Notes: a model not told the origin generated them from the sequence alone. 34,723 nt of DNA from Lachnospiraceae bacterium (GCA_024693925.1 JAILKH010000182.1:1-34723); one strand, 5' to 3'; positions 8,224 to 17,129 are shown, numbered from the stretch's first letter. Program-made: numbers and translations.

Positions 8224-8238
8224 GGTAAAAAGCTACTT

Positions 8239-9462
8239 TTACTTGATAAAAAGCGTCCTGTACCACTTAAGCGTATCTATATATGCATTATATACCGCCT
8301 CGGCATCAAATTCCTTCAAGATCATAAGCCTGTCTATCTCTGTCCAGTTTCCGCTCTCATACTGCAGCACAAAACTATATATATCCGCATAAGGACCTTC
8401 CTTTTCAATAAGTGCCCTGGATACATTCTTTGATACTTTAACCATCTTAAGAGATTCTTCCATAGGCTTATCCAAGATAACATCCAATACTGAAAACAGA
8501 CCCATCATAAAAAGTTCCTGACTTTGACCGGCAAGTTCAAAAATAGGAGCAAGATTCTCGGCAAATTTGGCACGAAGCAGAGATACTCGGGCAACCTCAC
8601 TGGGCTTATCATCACATAACTGCTTGGTTACCGCTGTAGTGATCCATTTCTTAAGCTCACGCTGTCCAAGCATTGCTGCCGCATGTCTTATCGAAGTTAT
8701 TTCCGAATTAATGGCCATATGATTAACCATTTCCAACAGCGAAATAACAAGAGCGGTATCTCTCTGTATAATGTCTGCCGCATCCCCAAGATCAAAATCA
8801 GGGTTATTTACCGTATTCAAAAGGTCAATATAATTAATCTTTACGGGAGCTACCTCGGAACTGCCCTTTGTAATTGGAACTCGATAGAATTCCCCCTCAT
8901 ACAACTGATATCCGCCTCTCTCCTTAAGACCTTCAAATATCTCCTGTGTCTCAATATTTCCTGCTATCAGTTTAATATCGGGATATACTTTGCTGAAATA
9001 AATCCTGGCTTTCTCAATAACTATCTTTTTATGATCCAGCATTATATAATCCATAAGCTTAAGGATACTTCTGTAGGGCTCAAAATCCGGAACCGTCAGC
9101 TTACGTATTGCAAACTTAAATCCTTTTTCTTTAAGCTCCTTTATACGGTTTACATACATATCCTCAGGCTTGACATTTTTATCTATAAGAATACATATTC
9201 TTTCACTGGGAGCCTCGCATTGCTCATCAATATCCGAAAACAATGAAACATTTGTTACCGGAACAAATATATCACTATCGGAGGTAAGACTCTCAATACC
9301 CATGGAATTAAGAACCTCAAGACTTGTTATATGTCCTGCTCCATCATTGAAACCCGTACCAAGATATATGGGATTCATTAGATAATTTGCCTTCTGCGTG
9401 AATATTGAATATGCCGCAACCGACATATTTTCATCAAATAAGGGAATTAATGTCGCTAACAT
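8239..9462 (-). CDS. Degenerate EAL plus HDOD domain signalling protein
   Basis: This 407-aa cytoplasmic protein has the YuxH-like EAL-HDOD architecture. Residues about 1-195 resemble an EAL fold but lack the EAL signature and most metal ligands: the usual ENVE position reads GNIETQ, and the usual QG(Y/F)xF segment reads YEGEFYRVP. It is therefore unlikely to hydrolyse c-di-GMP and may only bind a ligand or partner. Residues about 200-395 form the HDOD domain (LLNTVNNPDFDLGDAADII, then SIRHAAAMLGQRELKKWI), a helical module related to HD domains but without the catalytic HD. AGGA lies 8 nt before ATG. The upstream neighbour's terminator is only about 40 nt away, so its own promoter must overlap that hairpin region. 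Confidence 0.88.
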   Translation of the reverse strand: MLATLIPLFDENMSVAAYSIFTQKANYLMNPIYLGTGFNDGAGHITSLEVLNSMGIESLTSDSDIFVPVTNVSLFSDIDEQCEAPSERICILIDKNVKPEDMYVNRIKELKEKGFKFAIRKLTVPDFEPYRSILKLMDYIMLDHKKIVIEKARIYFSKVYPDIKLIAGNIETQEIFEGLKERGGYQLYEGEFYRVPITKGSSEVAPVKINYIDLLNTVNNPDFDLGDAADIIQRDTALVISLLEMVNHMAINSEITSIRHAAAMLGQRELKKWITTAVTKQLCDDKPSEVARVSLLRAKFAENLAPIFELAGQSQELFMMGLFSVLDVILDKPMEESLKMVKVSKNVSRALIEKEGPYADIYSFVLQYESGNWTEIDRLMILKEFDAEAVYNAYIDTLKWYRTLFIK

Positions 9463-9491
9463 AGATATATCCTTTCATTGGATTTATTTTT

Positions 9492-9544
9492 AAAAAAACG
9501 TAACTATCAAAGGCAATATACCAAATAATGCCCTCAATAGTTAC
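9492..9544 (-). terminator. Long intrinsic terminator after the 299-aa acidic protein
   Basis: On the minus strand 16 positions (9529-9544 with 9500-9515) pair GTAACTATTGAGGGCA with TGCCTTTGATAGTTAC, with a few G-U pairs and a 13-nt loop. Seven T follow (9492-9498). It should end the transcript of the 9623-10522 gene and insulate the EAL-HDOD gene. Confidence 0.8.
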
Positions 9545-9622
9545 ATAATACTATAATTTTTTATTATTCACAATAATTATTCTGTTAAAATCACCAAAGA
9601 ATTAATAAAATATTTACAATCT

Positions 9623-10522
9623 TTAAATATTGCTGGCAGTTGCGGGATCAACTCCCATAACCTGTTCCATTATTTTCAGCCTTCCGTTCTCTGCAGCCTC
9701 ATTTAACGCCTCCGAATTGATCCGGTTTTCTCTCATTGCACCTTCCAGCACGTTCATCCTCTGAACAAACTCATCATCAAGCGCCATATCTTCGGTTATT
9801 ATTCTTTTCTCATTTTGAGTAACCGAACCCTGATTTCCGTTCTCATTTTCGGATGAAACCTCGGAATCCTCTTCTTTCACCGCTTCAACAAACCGTTTTT
9901 CACTCGCTTCCTTACCTGCCTCTTTAACTTCCTCATTTTGTCGGATCACCTTCTCGGCTCCGTATTCCCGCTTATCCTCCGCTTCCTTTACTACGGCATC
10001 ATTGACCTTGTTTTCCTCTTGTTCCTTTTTATTCTCTTCTATACGAGCCTCATCCTTCTCTCCCTGTATCTCTTCTCTCCGCTCAAGCTCCTTATCCAGC
10101 TGTTCACTATCTATATCACCTTGAAGATAAAGTCTTTGCAATTCTCTCTCGGAATAACCCAGCAGGGATTCCTCCTTACTGCCATCTTCTTCGGTTTCCC
10201 GTACATTGATCTTTTCTTTATTATCAGCTCCGTCTAAAGAGGATACGGCAGATTTTTTAAACACCATTCCCTCCTCGATATTTTCCAGGCTTTCTTTACT
10301 GGCTCTGGCCGTATCGCCATCATCACTTATTCCGATTATCTCACGGCCCTCTTCCCTGATCTTATTATCCAACGCTTCGGCTTTACCCGGTTCTTTGATC
10401 GTTGTAATATTAACTTCATTTACACCGCTGAGTTTCTCGGAATTTAATTCTATATCCTTTTTATCTAAAGGTTTTACTTCTTTATATGCCGAAACAGCTT
10501 CATTTAACGGACTGATCTTCAT
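9623..10522 (-). CDS. Acidic, probably disordered hypothetical protein (299 aa)
   Basis: I do not recognise a family. No signal peptide or membrane segment is visible. The protein is extremely rich in Glu, Lys, Asp and Asn, with a long central stretch (about residues 90-240) of low-complexity charged sequence that would be disordered or a single helix. Two parts look ordered: LLGYSERELQRLYLQGDIDSEQ (about 119-140, shared by the EKEL/YLQG type of helical hairpin) and the C-terminal 45 residues from EDMALDDEFVQRMNVLEGAM to the end. ATG at 10522 has AGGAGG at 8 nt; an earlier GTG at 10531 would overlap that site. It is a single-gene unit with a palindrome-overlapped promoter and a strong terminator. 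Confidence 0.75.
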   Translation of the reverse strand: MKISPLNEAVSAYKEVKPLDKKDIELNSEKLSGVNEVNITTIKEPGKAEALDNKIREEGREIIGISDDGDTARASKESLENIEEGMVFKKSAVSSLDGADNKEKINVRETEEDGSKEESLLGYSERELQRLYLQGDIDSEQLDKELERREEIQGEKDEARIEENKKEQEENKVNDAVVKEAEDKREYGAEKVIRQNEEVKEAGKEASEKRFVEAVKEEDSEVSSENENGNQGSVTQNEKRIITEDMALDDEFVQRMNVLEGAMRENRINSEALNEAAENGRLKIMEQVMGVDPATASNI

Positions 10523-10570
10523 AATCTTCACCTCCTGTTGTATATGTAAACCCCCTTGAATGCTCTTATA

Positions 10571-10606
10571 AATTAAGTCACATATTTATATATATGTGAC
10601 TTAATT
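10571..10606. repeat. 15-bp inverted repeat overlapping a promoter (probable operator)
   Basis: Perfect arms AATTAAGTCACATAT (10571-10585) and ATATGTGACTTAATT (10592-10606) flank a 6-nt spacer. The right arm overlaps the -10 hexamer of the minus-strand promoter at 10604-10632, and the rest covers the expected start and early leader. That is a classic repressor position. A weak terminator of the upstream polysaccharide operon is the alternative, but the stem has only 3 G-C pairs and no real T-tract follows. Confidence 0.65.
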
Positions 10607-10632
10607 ATACCATGATCTTTTCTTAAAATCAA
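10604..10632 (-). promoter_or_regulatory. Sigma-A promoter of the acidic-protein gene
   Basis: On the minus strand TTGATT (10627-10632), a 17-nt spacer and a perfect TATAAT (10604-10609) form a good promoter. The leader to the ATG at 10522 is about 75 nt and carries the inverted repeat at 10571-10606. Confidence 0.7.
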
Positions 10633-10644
10633 TATTTCCCATTA

Positions 10645-11826
10645 TTACCGATGCACAACATTCCCAAAATCCATATCTGCCCCGGCCATGGAAATAAGTA
10701 ATAATAATATTACGGAAAAAGGAGGCACTATTATGTAATTTTCCATAAATGCCGGAAGCATCATTGCAAAAACACCTGCCGTCGCACATTTATTTACCGG
10801 TCCCAATACACAGTATTTCCGTAATTCAAGAAAGCGTTTTATGATAAAGACGATCACCACGGCAAACACTGCCACTCCATGCACTATCAAAATGTCCAAC
10901 AGACCGTTATGCACCTCGAACATTCCATTAAGCCAATCAAGCTTCATTTCATATGATGAGCCTATTCCGGTTACCGGATGCCTGATAAATTCCCTCCATA
11001 ATTCCGACCATATTTCCTCTCTTCCGGATATTATATCCTTATAAAATATTTGGATCCTGAAGGAATCTTTCATTACTCCCAGCCATACATACAAAAGAGT
11101 AAACAAAACTCCCCCGACCGTAGTGGATAAAGTAATAAAAACATAAAAGATCTTATTTTTCCAGATTTTTAAAGGAACCAGCATAAGCAGTGCAAACATT
11201 ATCAACCCCAGTAAAGCACATCTGCTCCTGTACCATGCGATTATTTTATATCCCCAGACAAACAACACAAAGGTAAATAACAAAAGCCATTTTGCCTTGT
11301 TATATCCTTTCTTTTCCGTAAGATATACTCTTAAATATTCAACAGCATATACCGCAAAGAAAAAACCGCTTATAAGCACCAATCCTCCGTAATTGGTATT
11401 ATATCCTTTGAAATAACCCTTTACATCTATCGTCCAGTAAACAAAGAAAAAACCGATATAACACATTGTCAATACAATCTGTCTGTTTGACAGTCTTATT
11501 TTGTTGGAAAGATAAAGTATAAGTAAAAAATCCGCTACCGTCAGTATCGCTCCTTTACCGGAGCCTATCAAAATAAGATTCAAAAAAGCAATAATGTCAG
11601 CGGCAGCCATCAGTATAAATGCCGGATCTCTCACCATTTCTTTTATATCCACATAGCACACTAATGCGATAATCAGTCCCAATGAAGCAATTATTGTTCC
11701 GTAGGGCGAGATCCATTCATACCAGGAATAGAAATGCCATTCCGCTGTTGTAAGAATAAAAACCGTTGCCATCAGTGCAATATTTCCCACCAGTATTCTT
11801 TTTTCACTTTTTTCGGTTATAATCAT
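10645..11826 (-). CDS. Wzy/WaaL-like polymerase or ligase, copy 1
   Basis: This 393-aa polytopic protein has about 10-11 membrane segments and the hallmark large extracytoplasmic loop near the C-terminus (about residues 265-320). The loop contains SGREEIW, then GIGSSYEMKL, HNGLL and VHG. This pattern is typical of O-antigen ligase/polymerase proteins that join undecaprenol-linked repeat units or attach polymer to an acceptor. It is paralogous to the 13277-14491 protein: both share SGKGA near residue 88, the SGR-x-x-IW motif and the HN...HG pair. ATG with AGGTG at 8 nt overlaps the end of the flippase gene by 23 nt, so translation is probably coupled. It is the last gene of the operon. Polymerase versus ligase cannot be told from sequence. 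Confidence 0.8.
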   Translation of the reverse strand: MIITEKSEKRILVGNIALMATVFILTTAEWHFYSWYEWISPYGTIIASLGLIIALVCYVDIKEMVRDPAFILMAAADIIAFLNLILIGSGKGAILTVADFLLILYLSNKIRLSNRQIVLTMCYIGFFFVYWTIDVKGYFKGYNTNYGGLVLISGFFFAVYAVEYLRVYLTEKKGYNKAKWLLLFTFVLFVWGYKIIAWYRSRCALLGLIMFALLMLVPLKIWKNKIFYVFITLSTTVGGVLFTLLYVWLGVMKDSFRIQIFYKDIISGREEIWSELWREFIRHPVTGIGSSYEMKLDWLNGMFEVHNGLLDILIVHGVAVFAVVIVFIIKRFLELRKYCVLGPVNKCATAGVFAMMLPAFMENYIIVPPFSVILLLLISMAGADMDFGNVVHR

Positions 11827-13267
11827 TGATGCACACCTTTATCAATTTATTTAATATTTCAATGATCTCTTTTAAGTAGATAAGGATTATTAAAACAAAC
11901 ACAATACCCGCTGCAATATAAATTCCCCGGTCCGTAAGTCCGTAATCCTTGGCCTTTATCATTATAAATGACTCAATAACAAGCAAAACATATGCAATAT
12001 AATCTATATTTCGGTTAACCTTTAGTTTTACATGTAAGGAAGTCTTAATATAAGCTATATGATACATAAGGAAATAAGATATCCCCGTTGCTGCCGAAGC
12101 ACCCATTGCACTGTATTTTGGGATCAGGATAAGATTAAGTACAATGTTAACGACCGCACCGGTTACAGTTGCCTTACCCATAGCCTTGGAATCCTTATAT
12201 GCAAGACATATGGAACCCAGGAAACCGGTAAGTGCTCCGAAAACCACTGATATAAGAAGTAAAGGAACGTATCTCCAGGCCTCAAAAAAATCCTTTTTAA
12301 ACATAAAATATGCCAATGCTTTTACTGTAAGAATCAAAAAAGAACATCCCGTCACCATAAATGTATTATATACTTTATACATTTGGGAAAAGAATTCAAC
12401 ACTGTTATCATCCTCATAACTCTTTGTCGCAGACATCTGCCAAGCCTGGGCAAATATTCTCTGAAAAACCGTCAACATGGCAGGTATCTTATATGCAACC
12501 CCGTATACCCCGTTAACGGCAACTCCCTTCATAATAGATACCAGATACCGATCCGCTGCATTATTAACAAAACTCCCTGTCGAATATGCGATCATAGGTA
12601 TTCCGAAATCAACAAGTTCCCGTTCCAGAACATCATCCCCGGCACCGCTGCTACCCTTCTTTATTACCACTCTTCCTTTTAGCAGCATAAAGACTGCCGC
12701 CCCCAAAAAAGCCAATATCTGCGAAACAATATAACCGCTCACCCCGGTCTTTATAACAAGGAGAAATAATATATTGCTCATTATCAATATGAGCGTAGAC
12801 AATATACTGCCTGACACTACAATATTTACCTTTTCACATCCCTGGAAAAAAAGCACCAGATATTCATACAGACTGTTAGCTCCGAAAAGGAAAATAAACA
12901 GTATCATATACTGCCGGAAGGCTTTTACATAATAACCTGCGATCAAACATATTACCGCCACAATCAGCTCTGCTCTTAAAATATATTTTATACCGATCCT
13001 TAGTATCGCATACCTTTTATCACTCTTAACTATCCCAAACCTCAGAGCAGCCTCCCCCATGTTGACAGTAAGCATCGGAACAAGCAGTAATAAGGTTGTC
13101 TGCATAATATCGGCTATACCGTAATCAGCTGTGGATAATACATTCGTATAGAATGGTACAAGAAGAAATACCAGTAACTTGGACACAAAATTACCGATTG
13201 TAAAAAGAGCTATATTCCCCGCAAGATATTTATATCTTGATGTACTTTTTTCTTTTCCGTTTTTCAT
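11804..13267 (-). CDS. wzx: Wzx-type polysaccharide flippase (MOP superfamily)
   Basis: This 487-aa protein has about 14 membrane segments and the N-terminal pattern of RfbX-type proteins: KYLAGNIALFTIGNFVSKLL, then PFYTNVLSTADYGIADI. Wzx proteins flip undecaprenyl-pyrophosphate-linked repeat units across the cytoplasmic membrane for Wzy polymerisation. The two genes on either side are Wzy-like, which fits a Wzx/Wzy pathway. The ribosome site is poor (GGAT), but the gene starts 9 nt after the preceding gene's stop, so coupling is likely. Confidence 0.9.
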   Translation of the reverse strand: MKNGKEKSTSRYKYLAGNIALFTIGNFVSKLLVFLLVPFYTNVLSTADYGIADIMQTTLLLLVPMLTVNMGEAALRFGIVKSDKRYAILRIGIKYILRAELIVAVICLIAGYYVKAFRQYMILFIFLFGANSLYEYLVLFFQGCEKVNIVVSGSILSTLILIMSNILFLLVIKTGVSGYIVSQILAFLGAAVFMLLKGRVVIKKGSSGAGDDVLERELVDFGIPMIAYSTGSFVNNAADRYLVSIMKGVAVNGVYGVAYKIPAMLTVFQRIFAQAWQMSATKSYEDDNSVEFFSQMYKVYNTFMVTGCSFLILTVKALAYFMFKKDFFEAWRYVPLLLISVVFGALTGFLGSICLAYKDSKAMGKATVTGAVVNIVLNLILIPKYSAMGASAATGISYFLMYHIAYIKTSLHVKLKVNRNIDYIAYVLLVIESFIMIKAKDYGLTDRGIYIAAGIVFVLIILIYLKEIIEILNKLIKVCINDYNRKK

Positions 13268-13276
13268 AATCCAATG

Positions 13277-14491
13277 CTAAAGCTCATTTATCTGCCCCGA
13301 AATCTTTTCATCATTTTCAAAAGAATTTATGACTCCCAATAAAAATATAAGATTCAATGCGTAATCCGCCCATATTATATCCACATCAAAATACGACTCA
13401 AAAAAAACTGCAGTTAAAGCACACATGGCACACATGGCAACACGGGAATTCAAAGTATGCCTTCTCATGCTCTGTAAGCGTATAAAAATAAAATACAAAA
13501 TACCTGCAAACACGATAATACCGTGGATAACTACAAAATTATACATGGCGTTATGCACATTCTTTTCAAAAAATGATTCAAGTTCAAAATTTGTTCCGAT
13601 ACCGGTAAACAGCATATACGGCTTTTCTTTATTAACCAAAAGCCTGAATAATTCATACCATATACGTTCTCTGCCCGAAAAAACTTCTTTATAAAAAAAA
13701 GGCATTTTAAAATTTGTACCCGTTGCGCCTACCACCACGTAAATTCCTACAAAAAACAATGATCCTACAGTTTCCAGTAAACATATAATCCCGTAAAAAT
13801 ACTTATTTTTTATCCAGGCAGAAGGCATTACATATTTAAAGAACATAAACAATATGAGCATTATAAAGGCTCCTCTTGCGCGATGCCATAAAGAAAGTTG
13901 AAAACCCTTGAGTAATAAGATCACCATAAACAGACCGATCACGGGAGAACGATCGTAATATATCTCAAGCAAAACAAAAGCACACAGCAGTGTATATATG
14001 GTAAAAGTTGCCGCTGTATTGGTATTATATTTATAATTCTCAAAGGTGGTAAAGAGCTTGGGATATGCAACAAATAAGTAAAAACATAAATATATCATAT
14101 ATAATCCGGCAAAAGCGGTAACTGTTCGTTTCTCAAGTTCTATTTTATCTGCCAGATAAAAAATAAGCATAAAATTTACGGGTACAAAAAAGGCTCCCTT
14201 ACCGGATTTAACAATAAGCAGATTAATACCCGTCAGGATTATAAGAAAAACCAAAAGATATAATTCAAGATTTTTTTCCTTAATCAATTTTATAATATTA
14301 ATATTATTTATTAACAGGACAGTAAGCATCACGAAATTTATTACTCCTGCATAAGGATAGGTAATATCATAAAATTTAGCCACGGTGAAGGTTAGAGCAT
14401 ATATTATAAACATCATAAGCAATACAGCAAAATTGATCACTTCCCTGCTTTTTCTTTTTTGTTTTCCGTGAGTTTTACTAATTTCTGCCAT
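13277..14491 (-). CDS. Wzy/WaaL-like polymerase or ligase, copy 2
   Basis: This polytopic protein (about 404 aa in this form) has roughly 10 membrane segments and a late extracytoplasmic loop with SGRERIW, then TGIGTNFELE, HNAMYN and IHG, which places it in the same family as the 10645-11826 protein. Either could be the repeat-unit polymerase and the other a second polymerase or a ligase. The start is uncertain. ATG at 14515 or 14491 lacks a good ribosome site and overlaps the GT4 gene by 55-79 nt. GTG at 14440 makes a 4-nt GTGA overlap with the GT4 stop and could be translationally coupled, which would remove the lysine-rich N-terminal tail. Confidence 0.8.
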   Translation of the reverse strand: MAEISKTHGKQKRKSREVINFAVLLMMFIIYALTFTVAKFYDITYPYAGVINFVMLTVLLINNINIIKLIKEKNLELYLLVFLIILTGINLLIVKSGKGAFFVPVNFMLIFYLADKIELEKRTVTAFAGLYMIYLCFYLFVAYPKLFTTFENYKYNTNTAATFTIYTLLCAFVLLEIYYDRSPVIGLFMVILLLKGFQLSLWHRARGAFIMLILFMFFKYVMPSAWIKNKYFYGIICLLETVGSLFFVGIYVVVGATGTNFKMPFFYKEVFSGRERIWYELFRLLVNKEKPYMLFTGIGTNFELESFFEKNVHNAMYNFVVIHGIIVFAGILYFIFIRLQSMRRHTLNSRVAMCAMCALTAVFFESYFDVDIIWADYALNLIFLLGVINSFENDEKISGQINEL

Positions 14492-15462
14492 AACTCTATC
14501 GTTCTTGTTTCCCATGAAGCGGATTCCTTATCAAATGCCTCCGTAAGTCTGTAAGCATTACCCTTTTCCATTAATTTATCTATTTTAGCTGCTATCTCTT
14601 TTTCATCATACCAGTTTCTTATAACATCTCCCTCTTCCACACTTCCAAAAAGTTCCAGTGCACCTATTTCCTTTGATAACAGAATACTGCATCCGTTCAT
14701 AAGTGCTTCCATGGGTGCAAGACCAAAGGTTTCAAAGCAGCTGTTCTGAACAAAAAGTGAAGCTTCCCTGAAAAGTCCCATAGCGATATTCTCAGAAACC
14801 AGCCCCAGATTTTCAACAAAAGGATATGAATTTATAATATCATCATCTTTACCCTTATCTCCTATAACCACCAGTTTATATTTCATTTCCCCGGCTTTGA
14901 TGTTCAGTATATCAATAGCTGCACATATATGTTTTATTTTTTTTCTGGGCATTCCTCCACCAATCGTAAATACCATATTTCTGCTTCTGCGACCAAAAGT
15001 ATATGAGTCGAGATTCTCCAGAAGCTTTGTATCTACACCGTTTACAGCAGATACTATCTTATGGGAATACTCCGGATAATAAGTTTTAAGCCAGCCTGCA
15101 AAATGTTCCGATACCGCAAATATACAGGTCGAAAGCTCCATGGTCTTTCTCTCTGTTTTATTCATTTGCTCATCCACACATTCATTTATAGCATTTTCAT
15201 GTTCAACACAGCCATGCATAAGATATGCACTTGGCTTCTTAAGAAAATTTGCCCATTTTAAAGCAAGAATATTCTGTTTTGAATATCCCGAAACCATTAC
15301 AACACTGCAAAACAGCATTTTAATGACTATTTCTGCCGCCCTTAACGGTTTAGAATTAAAAATAAGCCGTGAAGTATTTTCGGGAAATCTTAACAGATAT
15401 TCTTTTGTTACCTTTGAAGGACCTGTACCCGTCCTGTAATCACCAACAACAAATACTCTCAT
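14437..15462 (-). CDS. GT4-family glycosyltransferase
   Basis: This 341-aa protein is a GT-B retaining glycosyltransferase. Its N-terminal domain opens MRVFVVGDYRTGTGPSKV, and the C-terminal nucleotide-sugar domain has the E-x7-E motif in SCFETFGLAPMEALMNG (E244 and E252). The sugar donor and acceptor cannot be inferred. It should add one residue to the lipid-linked repeat unit on the inner membrane face. AGGGA lies about 9 nt before ATG. It sits between a GT2 gene and a Wzy-like gene in the polysaccharide operon. Confidence 0.88.
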   Translation of the reverse strand: MRVFVVGDYRTGTGPSKVTKEYLLRFPENTSRLIFNSKPLRAAEIVIKMLFCSVVMVSGYSKQNILALKWANFLKKPSAYLMHGCVEHENAINECVDEQMNKTERKTMELSTCIFAVSEHFAGWLKTYYPEYSHKIVSAVNGVDTKLLENLDSYTFGRRSRNMVFTIGGGMPRKKIKHICAAIDILNIKAGEMKYKLVVIGDKGKDDDIINSYPFVENLGLVSENIAMGLFREASLFVQNSCFETFGLAPMEALMNGCSILLSKEIGALELFGSVEEGDVIRNWYDEKEIAAKIDKLMEKGNAYRLTEAFDKESASWETRTIELWQKLVKLTENKKEKAGK

Positions 15463-15486
15463 ATCGGTTTTCCCTTTTTACATTTA

Positions 15487-16296
15487 TCACCTGGTATTAT
15501 TATCTTGTTTAATGACTTCCCTTCGTCCGCTCAACATATATTTTAATGCATCCCTAACTGACATTTCCTTTATATATAAATCTTTTTTTCGCAATGCAAA
15601 CTGTCCTATAAGAATATATGAAAACCATGGGGACATTGCAGCATATCCGGCTCCTCTGGATATAAAAAAACGCTCATCATATCCCTTAAACCAGGTTGAC
15701 TCTTCTTCGCGAAGCTCTGCTATCATTATCGGTTCATAATATATCTTTAATCCTTTTTTTAAACAATCATACAAAAAAATATTTTCTTCACCCATTATAT
15801 ATTTCCCGGAACCGGCACCAAAACGTTCATCAAATCTTATACCGCGAATACTCTCTCTTTTAAAAGCAATTTCGGGAGAAAAAATTTTAAGGACAGAAAA
15901 ATATCCCATTCTTTTTGATTTGGAATAATTTGGAAATGGCTTTTCTTTTCTCTTAATATAAAAAACTATGAGATCGGCATCTGCATGCTTATCAAAAGCC
16001 TCCAATACCTTACTCTCATAATCCGGCAAATATTCAACATCATTATCACATAATATACAAACTTCACTGTCCGACTCTTCAATAGCCATATTTCTGCTTT
16101 TTGAAAGACCTCTCTGTTTAGTTTCTATATATTTTACTCTTTGTAATTTTCCCCGGTCTTTACTTACCCTTTCAATGCTTTTAACATCCTCCTTATCGCA
16201 CTGATTCACAATAAGTGCATCCCCGCTTATATTAAGAGTATCTATATAACTTTCATCAGAGAGATTCATTGCCGACAACAACACCTGCAGTCTCAT
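15487..16296 (-). CDS. GT2-like glycosyltransferase (atypical N-terminus)
   Basis: This 269-aa GT-A enzyme has a DxD-type motif CDNDVEY (D84, D86) and a later GEENIFLYDCLKKG (E170/E171) where GT2 enzymes carry the catalytic acidic pair. The usual VVPVYN opening is replaced by LQVLLSAMNLSDESYI, as in the subgroup that begins with an LQVLVSTMN-like strand. It probably adds one sugar to the repeat unit. AGGAG lies 8 nt before ATG, and the gene starts 1 nt after the preceding GT2 stop, so the two are tightly coupled. Confidence 0.82.
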   Translation of the reverse strand: MRLQVLLSAMNLSDESYIDTLNISGDALIVNQCDKEDVKSIERVSKDRGKLQRVKYIETKQRGLSKSRNMAIEESDSEVCILCDNDVEYLPDYESKVLEAFDKHADADLIVFYIKRKEKPFPNYSKSKRMGYFSVLKIFSPEIAFKRESIRGIRFDERFGAGSGKYIMGEENIFLYDCLKKGLKIYYEPIMIAELREEESTWFKGYDERFFISRGAGYAAMSPWFSYILIGQFALRKKDLYIKEMSVRDALKYMLSGRREVIKQDNNTR

Positions 16297-16297
16297 A

Positions 16298-17065
16298 TTA
16301 CATTCTCCTGATCATAGCTCTTAATGCCCAGAACACAAAACAATACATACTGTAAAATATATTGAGCTTCTCCACATTCCTGTATAAATTCCATATTCTT
16401 TGAATAGCCGTCATTTTATTGGAAGAAAGAGTCGAAGTCCCTCGTCTGTATAAAGTTAATTGTTCATCAAGACCGCAGGCTATACCTGTTTTTTTAAGTA
16501 CCTTCCACCAGGTGGCCGTATCTTCCGAAGGAACATCCGGCATTTTTATATCCTCCTTTGAAAGTTTACTCATATCAAACATTACGGTACTTGTAAATAT
16601 AGTAGTATTTTTAAGTGCCTGGCGGTAATTAATGGTTGAAGGAACTCTGACTATTTTCTGAACGCCCACTCCGCTTTCATCCGCAAATTCATAACCCGTA
16701 AAAGAAAACGCAACATCCTTTTCCTTCATAAATGCCAGCTGCTTCTCAAGCTTATCCGGCGACCACAGATCATCGGCATCTATAAAACATATATATTGTC
16801 CTCTCGCTTCCTCAATACCTGTATTTCTGGCATATGCAGCTCCCTGATTTTTCAGAGCTGTTCCATCCTCTTTATACCTTATAAGTCTTATATTATCCTG
16901 TAAAAATGAATTTATGACTTTAACGGAATTATCCACGGAACGATCATCCACCAGCAAAAGTTCCCAATCCTTATAAGTCTGACTCTTAACGGACAGAATT
17001 GTATCTTCTATCCATTTCTCTGCGTTATAAACCGGTACAACAACGCTGACTAACCCCTCAATCAT
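16298..17065 (-). CDS. GT2-family glycosyltransferase
   Basis: This 255-aa GT-A enzyme has the canonical order SVVVPVYNAEKWI, LLVDDRSVDNS and the metal-binding CFIDADDLW, followed by the acceptor-side region with DVPSEDTATWW. It should transfer a sugar from a nucleotide donor to the lipid-linked oligosaccharide. I chose ATG at 17065 because a GGGGG/AGGGG ribosome site lies 7-8 nt upstream. The frame is open to a TTG at 17095 that lacks such a site. A short hydrophobic, basic C-terminus (about residues 230-255) may touch the membrane. Confidence 0.9.
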   Translation of the reverse strand: MIEGLVSVVVPVYNAEKWIEDTILSVKSQTYKDWELLLVDDRSVDNSVKVINSFLQDNIRLIRYKEDGTALKNQGAAYARNTGIEEARGQYICFIDADDLWSPDKLEKQLAFMKEKDVAFSFTGYEFADESGVGVQKIVRVPSTINYRQALKNTTIFTSTVMFDMSKLSKEDIKMPDVPSEDTATWWKVLKKTGIACGLDEQLTLYRRGTSTLSSNKMTAIQRIWNLYRNVEKLNIFYSMYCFVFWALRAMIRRM

Positions 17066-17129
17066 ACGTAATCCCCCTTTATTAGCCTTTGACAATCTTC
17101 AGTTTATCATCCGCTGAATTTCGCATTTA

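Noticed and set aside
10206-10559. A 117-codon open frame on the plus strand opposite the acidic protein
   Set aside because: It is a mirror of Glu/Lys-rich coding sequence, which reads as Leu/Phe/Ser-rich on the other strand. It lacks a ribosome site and overlaps a well-supported gene.
10571-10606. The palindrome as a CRP/FNR-type site
   Set aside because: The half-sites are in the order TCACA...TGTGA, opposite to TGTGA...TCACA, with an unsuitable centre-to-centre distance.
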